Shown: positions 1-11,810, counted from the first letter of the stretch. The stretch: DNA of 64,000 nt from Cepaea nemoralis (GCA_014155875.1 JACEFZ010011670.1:124001-188000), one strand, 5' to 3'. The notes: generated from the letters alone by a model not told the origin. Made by a program: numbers and translations.

Positions 1-1709
1 CAGACCACACAAGAGGTAAGAGTTGCCACAGTCAGGCCACACAAGAGGTAAGAATTGCCACAGTCAGACATCACAACAGGTAAGAATTGCCACATTCAGG
101 CATCACAAGAGGTAAGAATTGCCACAGTCAGGCATCACAAGAGGTAAGAATTGCCACAGTCAGGCATCACAAGAGGTAAGAGTTGCCACAGTCAGGCATC
201 ACAAGAGGTAAGAATTGCCACAGTCAGGCCACACAAGAGGTAAGAGTTGCCACACAAGAGGTAAGAGTTGCCACAGTCAGACCACACAACAGGTAAGAGT
301 TGCCACAGTCAGGCATCACAACAGGCAAGAGTTGCCACAGTCAGGCATCACAACAGGTAAGAGTTGCCACAGTCAGGCCACACAAGAGGTAAAAGTTGCC
401 ACTGTCAGACCACACAAGAGGTAAGAGTTGCCACAGTCAGGCCACACAACAGGTAAGAGTTGCCACAGTCAGGCCACACAAGAGGTAAGAGTTGCAACAC
501 TCAGGCATCACAAGAGGTAAGAATTGCCACAGTTATGCATCACAAGAGGTAAGAATTGCCACAGTCAGGCATCACAAGAGGTAAGAATTGCCACAGTCAG
601 GCCACACAAGAGGTAAGAGTTGCCACAGTCAGGCATCACAAGAGGTAAGAGTTGTCACAGTCAGGCATCACAAGAGGTAAGAATTGCCACAGTCAGGCAT
701 CACAAGAGGTAAGAATTGCCACAGTCAGGCCACACAAGAGGTAAGAGTTGCCACAGTCAGGCATCACAAGAGGTAAGAATTGCCACAGTCAGGCCACACA
801 AGAGGTAAGAGTTGCCACAGTCAGGCATCACAAGAGGTAAGAATTGCCACAGTCAGGCATCACAAGAGGTAAGAGTTGCCACAGTCAGGCATCACAAGAG
901 GTAAGAATTGCCACAGTCAGGCATCACAAGAGGTAAGAGTTGCCACAGTCAGACCACACAAGAGGTAAGAGTTGCCACAGTCAGACCACACAACAGGTAA
1001 GAGTTGCCACAGTCAGGCATCACAACAGGTAAGAATTGCCACAGTCAGGCATCACAAGAGGTAAGAGTTGCCACAGTCAGGCATCACAATAGGTAAGAGT
1101 TGCCACAGTCAGGCATCACAACAGGTAAGAATTGCCACAGTCAGGCCACACAACAGGTAAGAATTGCCACAGTCAGGCATCACAAGAGGTAAGAGTTGCC
1201 ACAGTCAGGCATCACAAGAGGTAAGAATTGCCACAGTCAGGCCACACAAGAGGTAAGAATTGCCACAGTCAGGCCACACAAGAGGTAAGAATTGCCACAG
1301 TCAGGCATCACAAGAGGTAAGAGTTGCCACAGTCAGGCATCACAAGAGGTAAGAGTTGTCACAGTCAGGCATCACAAGAGGTAAGAATTGCCACAGTCAG
1401 GCATCACAAGAGGTAAGAATTGTCACAGTCAGGCCACACAAGAGGTAAGAGTTGCCAGTCAGGCATCACAAGAGGTAAGAATTGCCACAGTCAGGCCACA
1501 CAAGAGGTAAGAGTTGCCACAGTCAGGCATCACAAGAGGTAAGAATTGCCACAGTCAGGCATCACAAGAGGTAAGAATTGCCACAGTCAGGCATCACAAG
1601 AGGTAAGAATTGCCACAGTCAGGCATCACAAGAGGTAAGAGTTGCCACAGTCAGGCAACACAAGAGGTAAGAGTTGCCACAGTCAGGCCACACAAGAGGT
1701 AAGAGTTGC
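1..1709. repeat. 32-bp minisatellite, about 53 copies, splice-donor motif in each unit
   Basis: Period 32 bp by spacing of the recurring GCCACAGTCAGG block. Units vary mainly at CATCAC/CCACAC, AAGAGG/AACAGG and GAATT/GAGTT. The array is cut by the window's left edge, so its true length is unknown; it ends near 1709 in GTTGCTGTAAGTCGG. Nearly every unit carries AAGAGGTAAGA or AACAGGTAAGA on the plus strand, which resembles the metazoan 5' splice site. One short unit near 1456 lacks the ACA of CCACAG. Open frames here are short and repetitive and are not treated as coding. Confidence 0.95.
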
Positions 1710-1816
1710 TGTAAGTCGGGGGAGGGGTGCTTGTCTAGCATGCTTTGAGACAGTAAGATGGTCACTTCAAGCATAAATCCCCTAGATGATGGTCGGCAGA
1801 CAGTTTGCTCTTACAG

Positions 1817-1996
1817 TCGGATAACTCACATTTGGATACCTCATTCTAGGATACCTCACACTCGGATCCCCACACTCGGATACCCCGCACTCAGACACCC
1901 CACACTCGGATACCCACACTTGGATATCCTGCACTTGGATACCCCACACTCGGATACCCCACACTCGGATACCCCACACTCGGATACCCAGGCTTG
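1817..1996. repeat. 15-bp minisatellite, about 12 copies
   Basis: Unit GGATACCCCACACTC. The left copies are degenerate (GGATAACTCACATTT) and the right ones are nearly identical, so the array looks most recently expanded on its right side. Because the unit is a multiple of three it stays open in several frames, which does not indicate a gene. Confidence 0.9.
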
Positions 1997-2085
1997 GAAA
2001 AGGGTTCATTACTTTTTTTAATAGGGCAGAGTTGATGTTTGGGATTTTGAGCCAGAATTGTTGCCTTCCACTCATTGAGTGAGAC

Positions 2086-2279
2086 ACCACATGTATAGTT
2101 CTAAAACACCATATGTATATTTCCAAAAAACTATGTATAGTTCCAAAACACCCCATGTATAGTTCCAAAACACCATATGTATAGTTCCAAAACACTATGT
2201 ATAGTTCCAAAACACCCTATGTATAGTTCCAAAACACCATATGTATAGTTCCAAAACACCATATGTATAGTTCCAAAAA
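2086..2279. repeat. 22-bp minisatellite, about 9 copies
   Basis: Core ATGTATAGTTCCAAAACACC followed by AT or CT. Units alternate between about 22 and 19-20 bp, the short ones lacking the bases after the A-run. It runs directly into a SINE-A body at 2281. Confidence 0.9.
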
Positions 2280-2280
2280 A

Positions 2281-2420
2281 ATTGTCATATGCCTCTGAAG
2301 TCGGAGTGGGTTTGCCTGATAGCGTGAAACAATGGTAATAGGGAAAGCTAATCCACACACAAAAATCAGTCTAATGCATTAGAAATGGTAGCATGTGTAT
2401 GGACTACATTTGAAATGAAG
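2281..2420 (+). mobile_element. SINE-A fragment (3' body)
   Basis: Matches the copies at 17555-17735 (plus), 19243-19462 (minus) and 23465-23563 (plus). Shared landmarks are CTCAGAAGTCGGAGTGGGTT, the segment AATAGGGAAAGCTAA, and CATGTGTATGGACTAC. The tRNA-like head is absent here. The 5' side abuts the 22-bp array and the 3' side abuts a (CA)n tract. Confidence 0.7.
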
Positions 2421-2422
2421 CC

Positions 2423-2426
<4 letters not shown>

Positions 2427-2454
<28 letters not shown>
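2427..2454. repeat. (CA)n microsatellite
   Basis: About 13 perfect CA dinucleotides directly after the SINE-A fragment, possibly grown from its tail. Confidence 0.95.
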
Positions 2455-2497
2455 AATGTCGTAGTGCAATAATTTTATGGGAACAAAAAGATCCCAA

Positions 2498-2795
2498 AGC
2501 AGGAAGCTGCTCTGGGTCAAGGATGTGCTAGAATCATCACATGTGGCAGGCCTGAAGCAGGAAGCTGCTACACCAGGTCTATAATGTGCTAGAAGCATCA
2601 CATGTTGCAGGCCTGAAGCAGGAAACTGCTACGGCAGGTCTGTGATGTGCTAGAATCATCACATGTGGCAGGCCTGAAGCAGAAAACTGCTATGGGTCTG
2701 TGATGTGCTAGAATCACCACATGTTGCCGGTCTGAAGCAGGAAGCTGCTCTGGGTCAGTAATGTGCTAGAATCATCACATGTTGCAGGCCTGAAT
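2498..2795. repeat. 58-61-bp tandem repeat, about 5 copies
   Basis: Each unit contains GCAGGAAGCTGCT, then GATGTGCTAGAATCATCACA and GCAGGCCTGAA. Copies differ by small indels near GGGTC/CAGGTC, so unit length ranges from 58 to 61 bp. Confidence 0.85.
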
Positions 2796-2935
2796 ACACG
2801 CAGGAATAGGTGTCTAGTCTTTCATTCTGTCAGCGCTGGTGAGCGCAAGCTTCGAACCCTTGTCCCTCCATGCTCATGACATCATCAACTTAACTTTCTG
2901 ACAACCACACCAATGTACTTGCTATAATTTTACGA
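2796..2935 (-). mobile_element. SINE-B, tRNA-derived, degenerate
   Basis: Read on the minus strand there is an A-box-like TTGGTGTGGTTGTCAG, then about 40 bases later a B-box-like GGGTTCGAAGC, the layout of an RNA polymerase III promoter. Related copies lie at 43975-44125 and 48240-48415, both minus. Family assignment rests only on comparison within this window; the acceptor stem of a true tRNA gene is not visible. Confidence 0.5.
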
Positions 2936-4733
2936 GCTAAATTTATAATTCTTGTAAATGCCATGTCACAAAATTGTTTCACTGTTCTATTTTTCAGTAG
3001 AGAGGGGAAGGAATCTCGCAGCAAGCGACACTCAGACGTCAACTCTTCTGTGTGTTGAGGCCGCACCCAAATATATTAGCTCCCTTTTGTGACCTACTTT
3101 CTTGGCTGCTGTAATCTCCTCTACATGACACAAATTATGTGATGTAGTTTATGCAAACAATGTTTAATAATTTAATGTACCAGTATTTCAACAAGATTAT
3201 GACTTTTGCTAGTCTTATTGTCTTCTATATCAGTTAGATTTTTGGGTACATGTGGCTCTAATTTGTTTTCAGTAGTTTAATCTCATTCTGCACCAAGCAA
3301 CTGACAATATCAATTACCAAGACCAAACTGTGTTTTCTGACCTCATTCTGCACCAAGAAACTGACCATATTAATGACCAAGACTAAACTATGTGTGTATT
3401 CTGATCTAATTTTGCACAATACACAGAGCCAGTTTTAAGATTTGGCTCAGAATCCTGTAACAAGCCAGGACATTCCTTGAGGTCGTAGAAGTGTGGTCTG
3501 ATAGGAGGATGTTCATCTGACCTTGGACATCCCTGATGAGTTATCTCAGTGTGTTAACTAGTCAGCACTACTGGGATTAAAAAACAAAACACTACAATAA
3601 TAGCAACTACCACTGGTCAACTCACCATTTATTTATTCCTTACTCCAAACATGACATACTGTTTTATGTTGCAGGTGATTTTGTCATATAGGGAGTATGT
3701 GATCATTTGTAATGTTTTGTGTGGGACAGAATGCATTACTGAAATTCACCATTTGTGAAAGAGACACAGTAAAGAAAGAATGAAACCTGCTGTTACCCAT
3801 ATACTGATGAAAGTCAGTCATTAAGGTTTTAATTGCACGATACAATTTCTAAAGAAGAAAATTGAGGCATTTGAACTGAAATGTTATAGCAAAATTTTTA
3901 GTACAGTGTGGATAGGGGAAACAAAATTGTGTTACAAGATCTGCACGTTGAAAACTCTGGCTAATAAATAGCATTATGTCTCTGAAACTGATCATACTTG
4001 GGCCACTGAGAAAGAACATGAATGGAAGGCATTGTTCCAGGAAGACAAGCTGAGGCAGCCGACATACTGCTGGATACAGGCATTAAGGAGATCCCGGACA
4101 TGAGGATGTGAAGGAAACTGGTGAAGCTTCAAGATTCTTTTTGATGGAATCGAGATTGATGTTCTGTAGAGGAATTTCTTTGTGATAATGATAATGCAAA
4201 TTGTTGATAAATGAACCCTGCCAACTTTACCTTTGACATGCAACCGTTAGTGGATTATTTTTTATGTGAGTATGCAATCAAAAGCGTGGATCATCACATA
4301 TCAGAAGTGCAGTAATTTGGTCAGTGTATTAATTTCTGGGACAGTTGTTACAATGGGAAGGTCAACTGCGTTCAACCTTTGTGATGGTTAGATGCCAGGT
4401 CAGCCTGTTGCTTCAGTGTGACCTTGTTTTACTAGGGGGAAAGCAGTCTCGACGTTAGGCACAGGCCAGCCTACTGCAATGTAGTATATGTGAATTTCTT
4501 AGTATTTCACATTTCTGTGACAATATCTTCCGTTAGCTACATTTTAAAAATATAACATATGTCATTTGAAGGTAACTTAGCTAATAAATGGACGTGTGTT
4601 TGTGTGTGTGTGTGTGCGCCAGGTTTTGTTGTTTTTGGGAGGTAGTTGACTCATTCTGTCCCATACAGTCATGGCGGCTGCTCACTGATGAAGACAGTGA
4701 CAGAAACAGCACCAATAGAATGTGACTTTCACA
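2936..4733. other. Mostly unique AT-rich DNA, no gene seen
   Basis: No convincing exon. A degenerate duplication of about 63 bp lies at 3280-3415, both copies containing CTCATTCTGCACCAAG and ACTGACNATAT. A short (GT)n tract is at 4590-4617. Open frames are under 90 codons with no recognisable motif. Confidence 0.5.
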
Positions 4734-4995
4734 GGGGCCAAATATACACACCTTGGGAACAACACATACATGTCACCAAATATACACACCTTGGGAATAA
4801 CACGTCACCAAATACACACACCTTGGGAACAACACATACTTGTCACCAAATATACACACCTTGGGAACAACACATACATGTCACCAAATATACACACCTT
4901 GGGAACAACACATACTTGTCACCAAATATACACACCTTGGGAACAACACATACATGTCACCAAATATACACACCTTGGGAACAACACATACTTGT
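4734..4995. repeat. 38-bp minisatellite, about 7 copies
   Basis: Units contain CACCAAATATACACACCTTG then GGAACAACACATACATGT, with TACATG/TACTTG alternating between neighbours. One unit at 4795-4810 is internally deleted. Three overlapping plus-strand frames stay open through it, as expected for a stop-free repeat. Confidence 0.95.
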
Positions 4996-5084
4996 AATAT
5001 TTCTCAATATGCTCCAGCTGTATATAATAAGTACACATTGATTGGAACATGTGAAGTATGGCCATACAATCATTCATTTGATTG

Positions 5085-5195
5085 AAACATGTGAAGTGTT
5101 GCGATACAATCTCACGTTGACTGGAATAGAATCACACATTGACTGGAATACAATCAAACATTGACTGGAATACAATCACACATTGGCTGGATTAA
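5085..5195. repeat. Approximately 22-bp degenerate repeat, about 4-5 copies
   Basis: Repeats of ACATTGACTGGAATACAATC with variable joins. An isolated related ATTGATTGGAACATGTGAAG pair lies just upstream at 5037-5095. Confidence 0.8.
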
Positions 5196-6223
5196 CATTG
5201 CTTATAATAGATTGCTTGGGTTAGTAAAACCTAGATTTTTTATTTGAAAGGCATCTACATGTGAAACTATCATTTTGACAGAGCTGCTAGCTAGAGTCTG
5301 TTGTGGGAAATACTTGCCAAGCTGGCGCAAGGAAACTGCGAACTGCCATGTTTGGTTGTCGGAGATGTCTACTGTGTCAGTTTTCTAGTCAACTTTGTGG
5401 AGGGACATCGCAATCATGTTTGTTTGTACATGGTGCTGACCTGTCAGTGATCATGTGTTTGTTCAAACACTGACTGGGGTTTAATGCCATATTTATTGAG
5501 TTCTTCAATATTTAATTGTCATTGTATTCTCATGTTGTTGTCATCTGATTGTCTGAAGACTATTGTTGAAGTTAAATGATCATGGTCCTTCACTGTCTCC
5601 TTTTCTCACCAACTCTTGTATTCCTTTCCATATCTTCCCCATGGAATACAAGTCCAGGATCTCTGTTCATGCCTCGAGATACATCAGGTATATGGTGCTG
5701 CCTCCATGTTTATTACACAAATTGGCACTTGATGGATGAGGTGATCAATATCTGTTGAGACCAGCCTGTCTAGGCCCTGGTGGCCCTGCCTGTTTGAGTC
5801 ATGTAGTTGTTTTCTTCAACATCCTCTTTCTCTTGTGCTGTGACGGAGGTTGTCCTCTAGTATTTCATATTGTGGCTGGGTTTTCTCATTTTGAATTGCT
5901 GAGAATATGGGACAGTGGAATGGCATGGTTAGATTCAGATGTTTAACCAGTCTCCGCACTGGGTCATCTGATGATGATGTTTAAATCGGTCTCCCTATTG
6001 GCTCACCTGATGATGATGATGTTTTGCTGATAACAGGTTATTTCACTCAAGCTGTTATCAGGCCTGTCTAGGCAAGTCCTTCAGTTATCTGTGTCATGGA
6101 GTCATGTATCACATTGCAATAACGCTGTATTTATCTTTTGATATCGCTTTATGTTTGTCATTGATTGCACTTAGATTTGTCTGCATGGCATTTATGTTGG
6201 CTCTAGTCAGCATTGTGTATGTT
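5196..6223. other. Unique AT-rich DNA, no gene seen
   Basis: No repeat longer than a few units and no supported exon. Two short (TGATGATG) runs at 5970-6020 resemble the microsatellite tails of the LINE family in this window. A 10-bp inverted repeat (CTGATAACAG, 6027-6036, with CTGTTATCAG, 6052-6061) has a 15-base loop. Confidence 0.4.
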
Positions 6224-6290
6224 AATGTGTTTGTTTGTGTGTTAGTTTGTGTGTTAGTTTGTGTGTTAGTTTGTGTGTTAGTTTGTGTGG
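6224..6290. repeat. 12-bp minisatellite GTGTGTTAGTTT, about 5 copies
   Basis: Near-perfect units. Being a multiple of three it gives open frames on both strands, read as artefacts. Confidence 0.95.
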
Positions 6291-6892
6291 GAGTTATTTG
6301 GCATTGCCAGGTAGGCAGTGTACACATCTGTCCTGTTGTGTGATTTTCTTGTTTATGTGGGGGAGGTCATGTGAATCTGATCCAATTTGTAGAAAAAAGA
6401 AAGCTTTCCACCTCGTTCAATGGTCTCTTCAGCCTTGCTTATAATTGAGGTAGTTGATAGCACTGTTTGATCTGTTCCTGGTCAGTCAGACGACTTCCAC
6501 TGACACATGCCTGGCAGGCTTACTCTTTGTCGTTGTCATTCATTCCTCCCTACATTGGCCATATCCTTGGTGCTTGCTCCATTGCTTTAGCCTATTCGTG
6601 TCGCTACAATGAATACATTAAGCTGATTTTTATAATTTTAGTTACTCAGATATTTAATTGTCCTTTTAACTGCTTATTGCTCTTTCTTTGTTATCTCTAT
6701 TTCTATTGTCTATTGTCATGTAATAATGTGCTGTCTGCATCCTGTTGTCATGTGTCTGTGACACACATAGTTTACCTGTTTAGCTGTCTGGTTCTGTTAG
6801 AAGTTGACTCATTGTATACAGCATGCCACTTCATGTGGCTCAAACATACTGGAGCTCACTTTAGGTGGTGTATAGTTTTGTCTATTCATTCA

Positions 6893-7020
6893 GACATGCT
6901 AAATAATGTAGACAGCTGTGTACAATAACGTTAGTGTACAACCAGCTTTATTATTACAATAACTAAGTAATGTAGACAGTTGTGTACAATAACTTTAGTG
7001 TACAAGCAGCTTTATTCAGT
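6893..7020. repeat. 63-bp tandem duplication
   Basis: Two copies starting at about 6899 and 6962 share TAATGTAGACAGNTGTGTAC, ATAAC and TTTAGTGTACAA-CAGCTTTATT with few changes. Confidence 0.85.
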
Positions 7021-7079
7021 AGTCTGTACTTTGTAGAACTAGTTTTACGCAAGAGCTTTTGAATGGTCGGTGTAGCTTT

Positions 7080-7305
7080 TTACAATAGACTATAAATGTT
7101 AGAACTAAGTTTATGCTGTAGCCTATAAATATTTGAACTAGTTTCATACATTAGCCTGTAAATGTTAGCATTAATTGTATATAATCTATAAATGGGAGAA
7201 CTAGATGTATACATGTGCCTATAAATGGTATAACTAGCTTTACACAATAACCTGTGACTGGTAGAAGTAGCTGTTTATAATAGGTTATAAATGGGAGAAC
7301 TATGA
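7080..7305. repeat. Degenerate repeat of about 35-40 bp
   Basis: Recurrent TATAAATGTTAGAACTAG-like blocks followed by T-rich sequence and an ATAGCCTATAA-like block, about six divergent copies. Probably an old array that has lost homogeneity. Confidence 0.65.
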
Positions 7306-7989
7306 AACTGTCACATTTAGAGGTATGTTTTTTGCAGGTTGGTTATATTTACATGTTTCCCCAGAGTTATGTCCGCATTTGTGGTGTTAATTTGTACATG
7401 TTTTTCCCAAGTCTATAATAAGGTTATAGTTTGTTCACTTCTCCATGTAGTTGTTTCTTGTGATAGTTGAAAAAGTTTGCTTTGAATTATGCATCCAACT
7501 GCATGAGGTATGGTGTTTGTCTGTGCTTTATAGCAGTGAATGGGTTAACAAATGTGGATTTAGAGTAAGTGATGCAGGAGTTAGCCACAGTTTGTTACAC
7601 CCAGTTTGATTTACAGTTTAAGTATTGTTTTTTATTAACATGTTCAAAATCATGTTTATATGTCTAGCTTTACATAATATCTGTTGATATTTGATAAATC
7701 TCTCACTTTGTATTTCTTATCTTCCCATTTATCATAATCAACAGTTGATGTGTCAGTTAGATGCATTGATGGAGAATAAAGTTAAGGCTTTATTTTCTTA
7801 TCTTTTAGCTTTGTCTTGGTTACCGCTTTATTCTTTGACTTATTATATTTATCAGAACCATTCACTTGCTTGTATAGACTTGACAACAGAATTATTTTGT
7901 TGTAGTCAACTTGAAATAAAATGTGCCAAATGAACAATAAATGATACTCTGTAACTACCCACATATATATGCATGACTGCTTCCTATTA
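7306..7989. other. Unique AT-rich DNA, no gene seen
   Basis: Only short open frames of low complexity. AATAAA occurs at about 7915 and 7935, but no upstream exon supports a transcript end. Confidence 0.4.
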
Positions 7990-8215
7990 AATGTATGCTC
8001 TCCATCTCACAGTATGTGTTGGCACACATACATAATGTTTCTGTCACACATGCACTCTCTTTGTCTCAAATGTACACACTTTCTCTCACACATGCACTTT
8101 TTATTTCACATGTGTTCTCTCTCTCACATATGCCTTCTTCATCTCACACATCTTCTTTGACTCACATATACAGTCATTGTCTTACGTGTACACTTTTCAT
8201 CTCTCTCACACACAC
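7990..8215. repeat. TCTCACACATGCAC-rich degenerate repeat
   Basis: Pyrimidine-rich run of TCTCNCACATG blocks at irregular 20-28-bp spacing. Two overlapping frames look Leu/Ser/His-rich, as the composition predicts. Confidence 0.7.
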
Positions 8216-8619
8216 AAATATGATATTTCTCTTTTCCTCACATGAGATATCTCTCTCTGTGCCTCACTTTCTCCCTCCATCGTGTAAATATTGCTCTGAT
8301 GCTGTCTGATATTTTGTGTACTCTAATTTCAGTCATGCAATATTGTATCATACTACCATTTTGTGTATAAATATAATCCCTTGTTGTGCAGTTTTCTGTA
8401 TCAGTGTGGCCATGTCTGCTTCATTTGATGTCTCTTAGATTTGTACATTTCTGTGTGGGGGTTCTTTGTTATATCATATATTTTGTATATGTTATGTAGC
8501 GTGGTGTGTATGATCTGTTTCTGGTTGTTTGATGTTCTATGAGCAGTCAGTTTCTTGTTTCTGCTGTATGTAGTATGTTTCTTGTTATGTAATGTGTCGT
8601 GAGGAGCCTGTTTCTCATT

Positions 8620-9330
8620 GTGTGATGTGCTATATGCAGTCTGTTTCTTGTTTTCTGTGCCATGCTGTATGCAATCTAATTCTTTTTGTTTTGTGTGTCT
8701 TGTTTCATGTACTGTGCTGTATGCAGTCTGTATCTTGTTTCATGTACTGTGCTGTGTGCAGTCTGTATCTTGTTTCATGTACTGTGCTGTATGCAGTCTG
8801 TATCTTGTTTCATGTACTGTGCTGTGTGCAGTCTGTATCTTGTTTCATGTACTGTGCTGTGTGCAGTCTGTGTCTTGTTTCATGTACTGTGCTGTATGCA
8901 GTCTGTATCTTGTTTCATGTACTGTGCTGTATGCAGTCTGTATCTTGTTTCATGTACTGTGCTCTATGCAGTCTGTATCTTGTTTCATGTACTGAGCTGT
9001 GTGCAGTCTGTGTCTTGTTTCATGTACTGTGATGTGTTCAGTCTGTCTTGTTTCATGTTCTGTGCTGTATGCAGTCTGTGTCTTGTTTTATGTTCTGTGC
9101 TGTGTGCAGTCTGTGTCTTGTTTTATGTACTGTGATGTGTTCAGTCTGTCTTGTTTCATGTTCTGTGCTGTATGCAGTCTGTGTCTTGTTTTATGTTCTG
9201 TGCTGTGTGCAGTCTGTGTCTTGTTTTATGTTCTGTGCTGTGTGCAGTCTGTGTATTGTTTCATGTACTGTGCTGTGTGCAGTCTGTGTATTATTTCATG
9301 TACTGTGCTGTGTGCAGTCAGTTTCTATTT
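8620..9330. repeat. 35-bp minisatellite, about 20 copies
   Basis: Period 35 bp. Units read TCTTGTTTCATGTACTGTGC followed by TGTATGCAGTCTGTA. Variants TGTGTGCAG, TTATGTTCTG and a shorter GATGTGTTCAGTCTGTC unit recur in order in the right half (near 9030-9060 and 9130-9160), so a block of several units was duplicated. Degenerate founder-like copies extend left to about 8530. Confidence 0.93.
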
Positions 9331-9605
9331 TACCAGACAATGATGTCACTGCTAATGTCTCAATCCTAGCTCTCTTTGATCCACTTCTGTTTTTCCTTGT
9401 TCTCCTAGCTGTTTTGTCCATCCTGCACCTTTCTCTACTTTGTATGTATCCCTATGTATCATGATGTTTCTAGATGTAGTAAGTAAATCAGTGACACTAT
9501 CTAGCATTCATTGGAAACCAATATATGTATGACACATTCACTGTGAAATGGCACTCAGTGTTTGGTTTTGGACTTGTTGAAGCAGCACTTTGTTGCACCA
9601 AGATA
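9331..9605. other. Unique DNA between two arrays, nothing recognised
   Basis: No exon, RNA gene or mobile element was recognised. Confidence 0.4.
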
Positions 9606-10060
9606 TCTCCCCAGTGCTCCAGTCCCCTCTCATAGCTTACATAAGGAGAATCTCCCTAGTGCTCATCTCCTCTCATAGCTCGAGAATCTCCCTAGTGCTA
9701 CAGTATCCTCTCATAACTCTCACAAGGAGAATCTCCCCAGTGCTCCAGTCTCCTCTCATAACTCACATAAGGAGAATCTCCCCAGTGCTCCAGTCTCCTC
9801 TTATAGCTCACACAATGAGAATCTCCCTTGAGAGTCTACCCAGTGTTCCTCATAGCTCACATAAGGAGAATCTCCCCAGTGCTCCAGTCTCCTCTTATAG
9901 CTCACATAATGAGAATCTCCCTTGAGAGTCTACCCAGTGTTCCTCATAGCTCACACAAGGTGGAATCTCCCCAGTGCTCCAGTCTCCTCTCATAGCTCAC
10001 ACAAGGTGAAATCTCCCCAGTGCTCTAGTCTCCTCTCATAGTGAGAATCTCCCCTGTGCT
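9606..10060. repeat. 45-bp minisatellite, about 9-10 copies
   Basis: Units contain GAGAATCTCCCCAGTGCTCC then AGTCTCCTCTCATAGCTCAC. A longer composite unit with TTGAGAGTCTACCCAGTGTT occurs twice (about 9826 and 9920), showing a block duplication. Confidence 0.9.
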
Positions 10061-10149
10061 ACTGTTCTTGTTGTTTTGTTGTGCTGTATCTTGTTACTTT
10101 TGCTTGTTTGTTTCTTCCCGTTTTTTACTTGTTGTTTTCTTATGCTTAC

Positions 10150-10270
10150 TATTGTCTGCCTGATTCTCCTTCGTTGTTGTTAATGACTGCCTGTTTCTCC
10201 TTCATTGTTGTTAAAGATTACCTATTTTTCCTTCATTGTTGTTAAAGATTGCCTGCATTTCATTTGTTGT
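10150..10270. repeat. Repeat of about 32 bp, 3-4 copies
   Basis: Units with TGCCTGNTTCTCCTTCATTG then TTGTTAANGAT. Confidence 0.8.
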
Positions 10271-10667
10271 TTTTTTGTGTGCTGTGTCCTGTTACTTTTG
10301 AGTCTGAAGTGAATCCTTTGTTTCATGTTTTGCTTTTGTTTAGTATTTCTGTCTATGGACTTGTCAACAAGGACACATCACACAAAACTTCATTGTTTGG
10401 TGCCTTACTTTGTCATTTTATTGTGTTTCTTGTTATCTCAGCGTGTCTCAAAAGTCAGTTGTCATTGTTTACCTGTTTCTAGTCAACTTTTTCAATATGT
10501 AGTTTCAAACAGATCTGTATATGTTAGGTTTCCCCAAATGTGTTCACATATGAATGAGTTTTACGTATGATTGAGTTGCACATAGTTTCACTTCTTTATG
10601 CATGTTATGACCCGATTAACCTTAACTATAGTCATATCAGGGTCATAAAACATATAATTGAGTTTTA
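10271..10667. other. Unique DNA, nothing recognised
   Basis: No exon or element was recognised in this T-rich stretch. Confidence 0.35.
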
Positions 10668-10712
10668 TGTATGACTGCCGGCACGGCACTTGATGATGAT
10701 GATGTATGACTG
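10668..10712 (+). mobile_element. 25-bp remnant of a LINE 3' end with 10-bp target duplication
   Basis: TGTATGACTG occurs at 10668-10677 and again at 10703-10712. Between them lie 25 bases, CCGGCACGGCACTTGATGAT plus GATGA, matching the last bases of the (ATG)n-tailed LINE seen at 62062-62090 and 11811-11835 (minus) and ending in its microsatellite tail. This is what an extremely 5'-truncated retrotransposition would leave. Because the tail is repetitive, the right boundary is uncertain by a few bases. Confidence 0.7.
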
Positions 10713-11790
10713 AGTTTCACATTTCAGATATCTTTGAATTTAACATAGACAATTTTTCTGAATCAAAATTCATTTTGTAAACTCCAAATACTACTGGAGA
10801 TGTTGTTTGATGAACAACAAAATAATTAATAGTTTGGCCTACATCCACTCCATTTGAGGACAAACTGTGGGGATATCAACAAGTTTCAGTTGACTGCTAC
10901 TTTCTGTGCATTTATTCATACAACGTCTGAAGGTGAACGAAGAAGAGGAAGACAATGAACCAAAGACTACTAGACTGGATACTTTGAGAAGTTGCTGGAA
11001 ACACTCCACGTATGGTCCGCTGAATGGAGTGAGTCCATGTCTGGCCTAACCTTATAAATATCTCAGAAACATTGGATTCTTGTCTCCAACATCCAAGTCA
11101 TATGAAACAGATTTGAGATGTGGTAGTTATGGTATCTCAGTCTGTCCCCAGTGGTGCAGAATTATGTATGTAATGTTCATCACCGTTTAATGTTTTAATT
11201 TGTATTCAAATTTGTGATGACCAGAGCTTCCTTGTCGATTGGAGGGTCCAGCGTGAGAGGGCCATGAAATCCTTGTTTTATGTTTGCCTGCATGTGTAGT
11301 TCCCTTGTTATATAATCTCTCATCGTGTTTATAGTTCTTTTTGATGAATTCTGTCCAAGGTTATCTCTAGTTTTGAGTGTCCAATTCTTGCAATAAAATT
11401 TGCATATGCAAAATATTAAATGGAAAATTCAGATTGTTATTGTTTCCTTATAATCTAGCATAGAGGACTGCAAGTTTTTTTACAATACAGAAATGTGTGA
11501 AATGTATCTAAGCCATTCTGGCACATGATGGCAGGTTTTTGCAGCAAGCCTGACCATTCTGATTTGCCTTGTAAATGATCAGCTTTTATGCACGTGGATG
11601 CCTGTATAGGGCAGCAGTGTTTTTATGCAGCCGACACTGGGAGAACCTCAACCCTGTGAACGGACATATTTGCACCAGCAGGTATCCAAATGTATGCATA
11701 CAAGACCACAAATACTACATATATTCTTGTGTGTGTAAATTTATTTTAAATATTGTCGTTTAGTCTGGACAATTAAATACCTATGGCAAA
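10713..11790. other. Unique AT-rich DNA, no gene seen
   Basis: Nothing with a recognisable domain. AATAAA-like motifs occur near 11390, without an adjacent coding exon. Confidence 0.4.
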
Positions 11791-11810
11791 CATAACATCA
11801 GATGGAAGAT
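11791..11810 (+). mobile_element. Short LINE-1fam piece left of a nested insertion
   Basis: CATAACATCAGATGGAAGAT also occurs at about 36902-36920, where it is followed by LINE sequence homologous to 12161-12506. This suggests that 11791-11810 and 12161-12506 were one plus-strand LINE copy later split by the minus-strand piece at 11811-12160. Confidence 0.4.

Noticed and set aside
1..1709. CRISPR array
   Set aside because: 32-bp units follow one another without unique spacers, in a eukaryotic setting with introns and SINEs.
4734..4995. CRISPR-like 38-bp repeats
   Set aside because: Simple tandem repeat without spacers.
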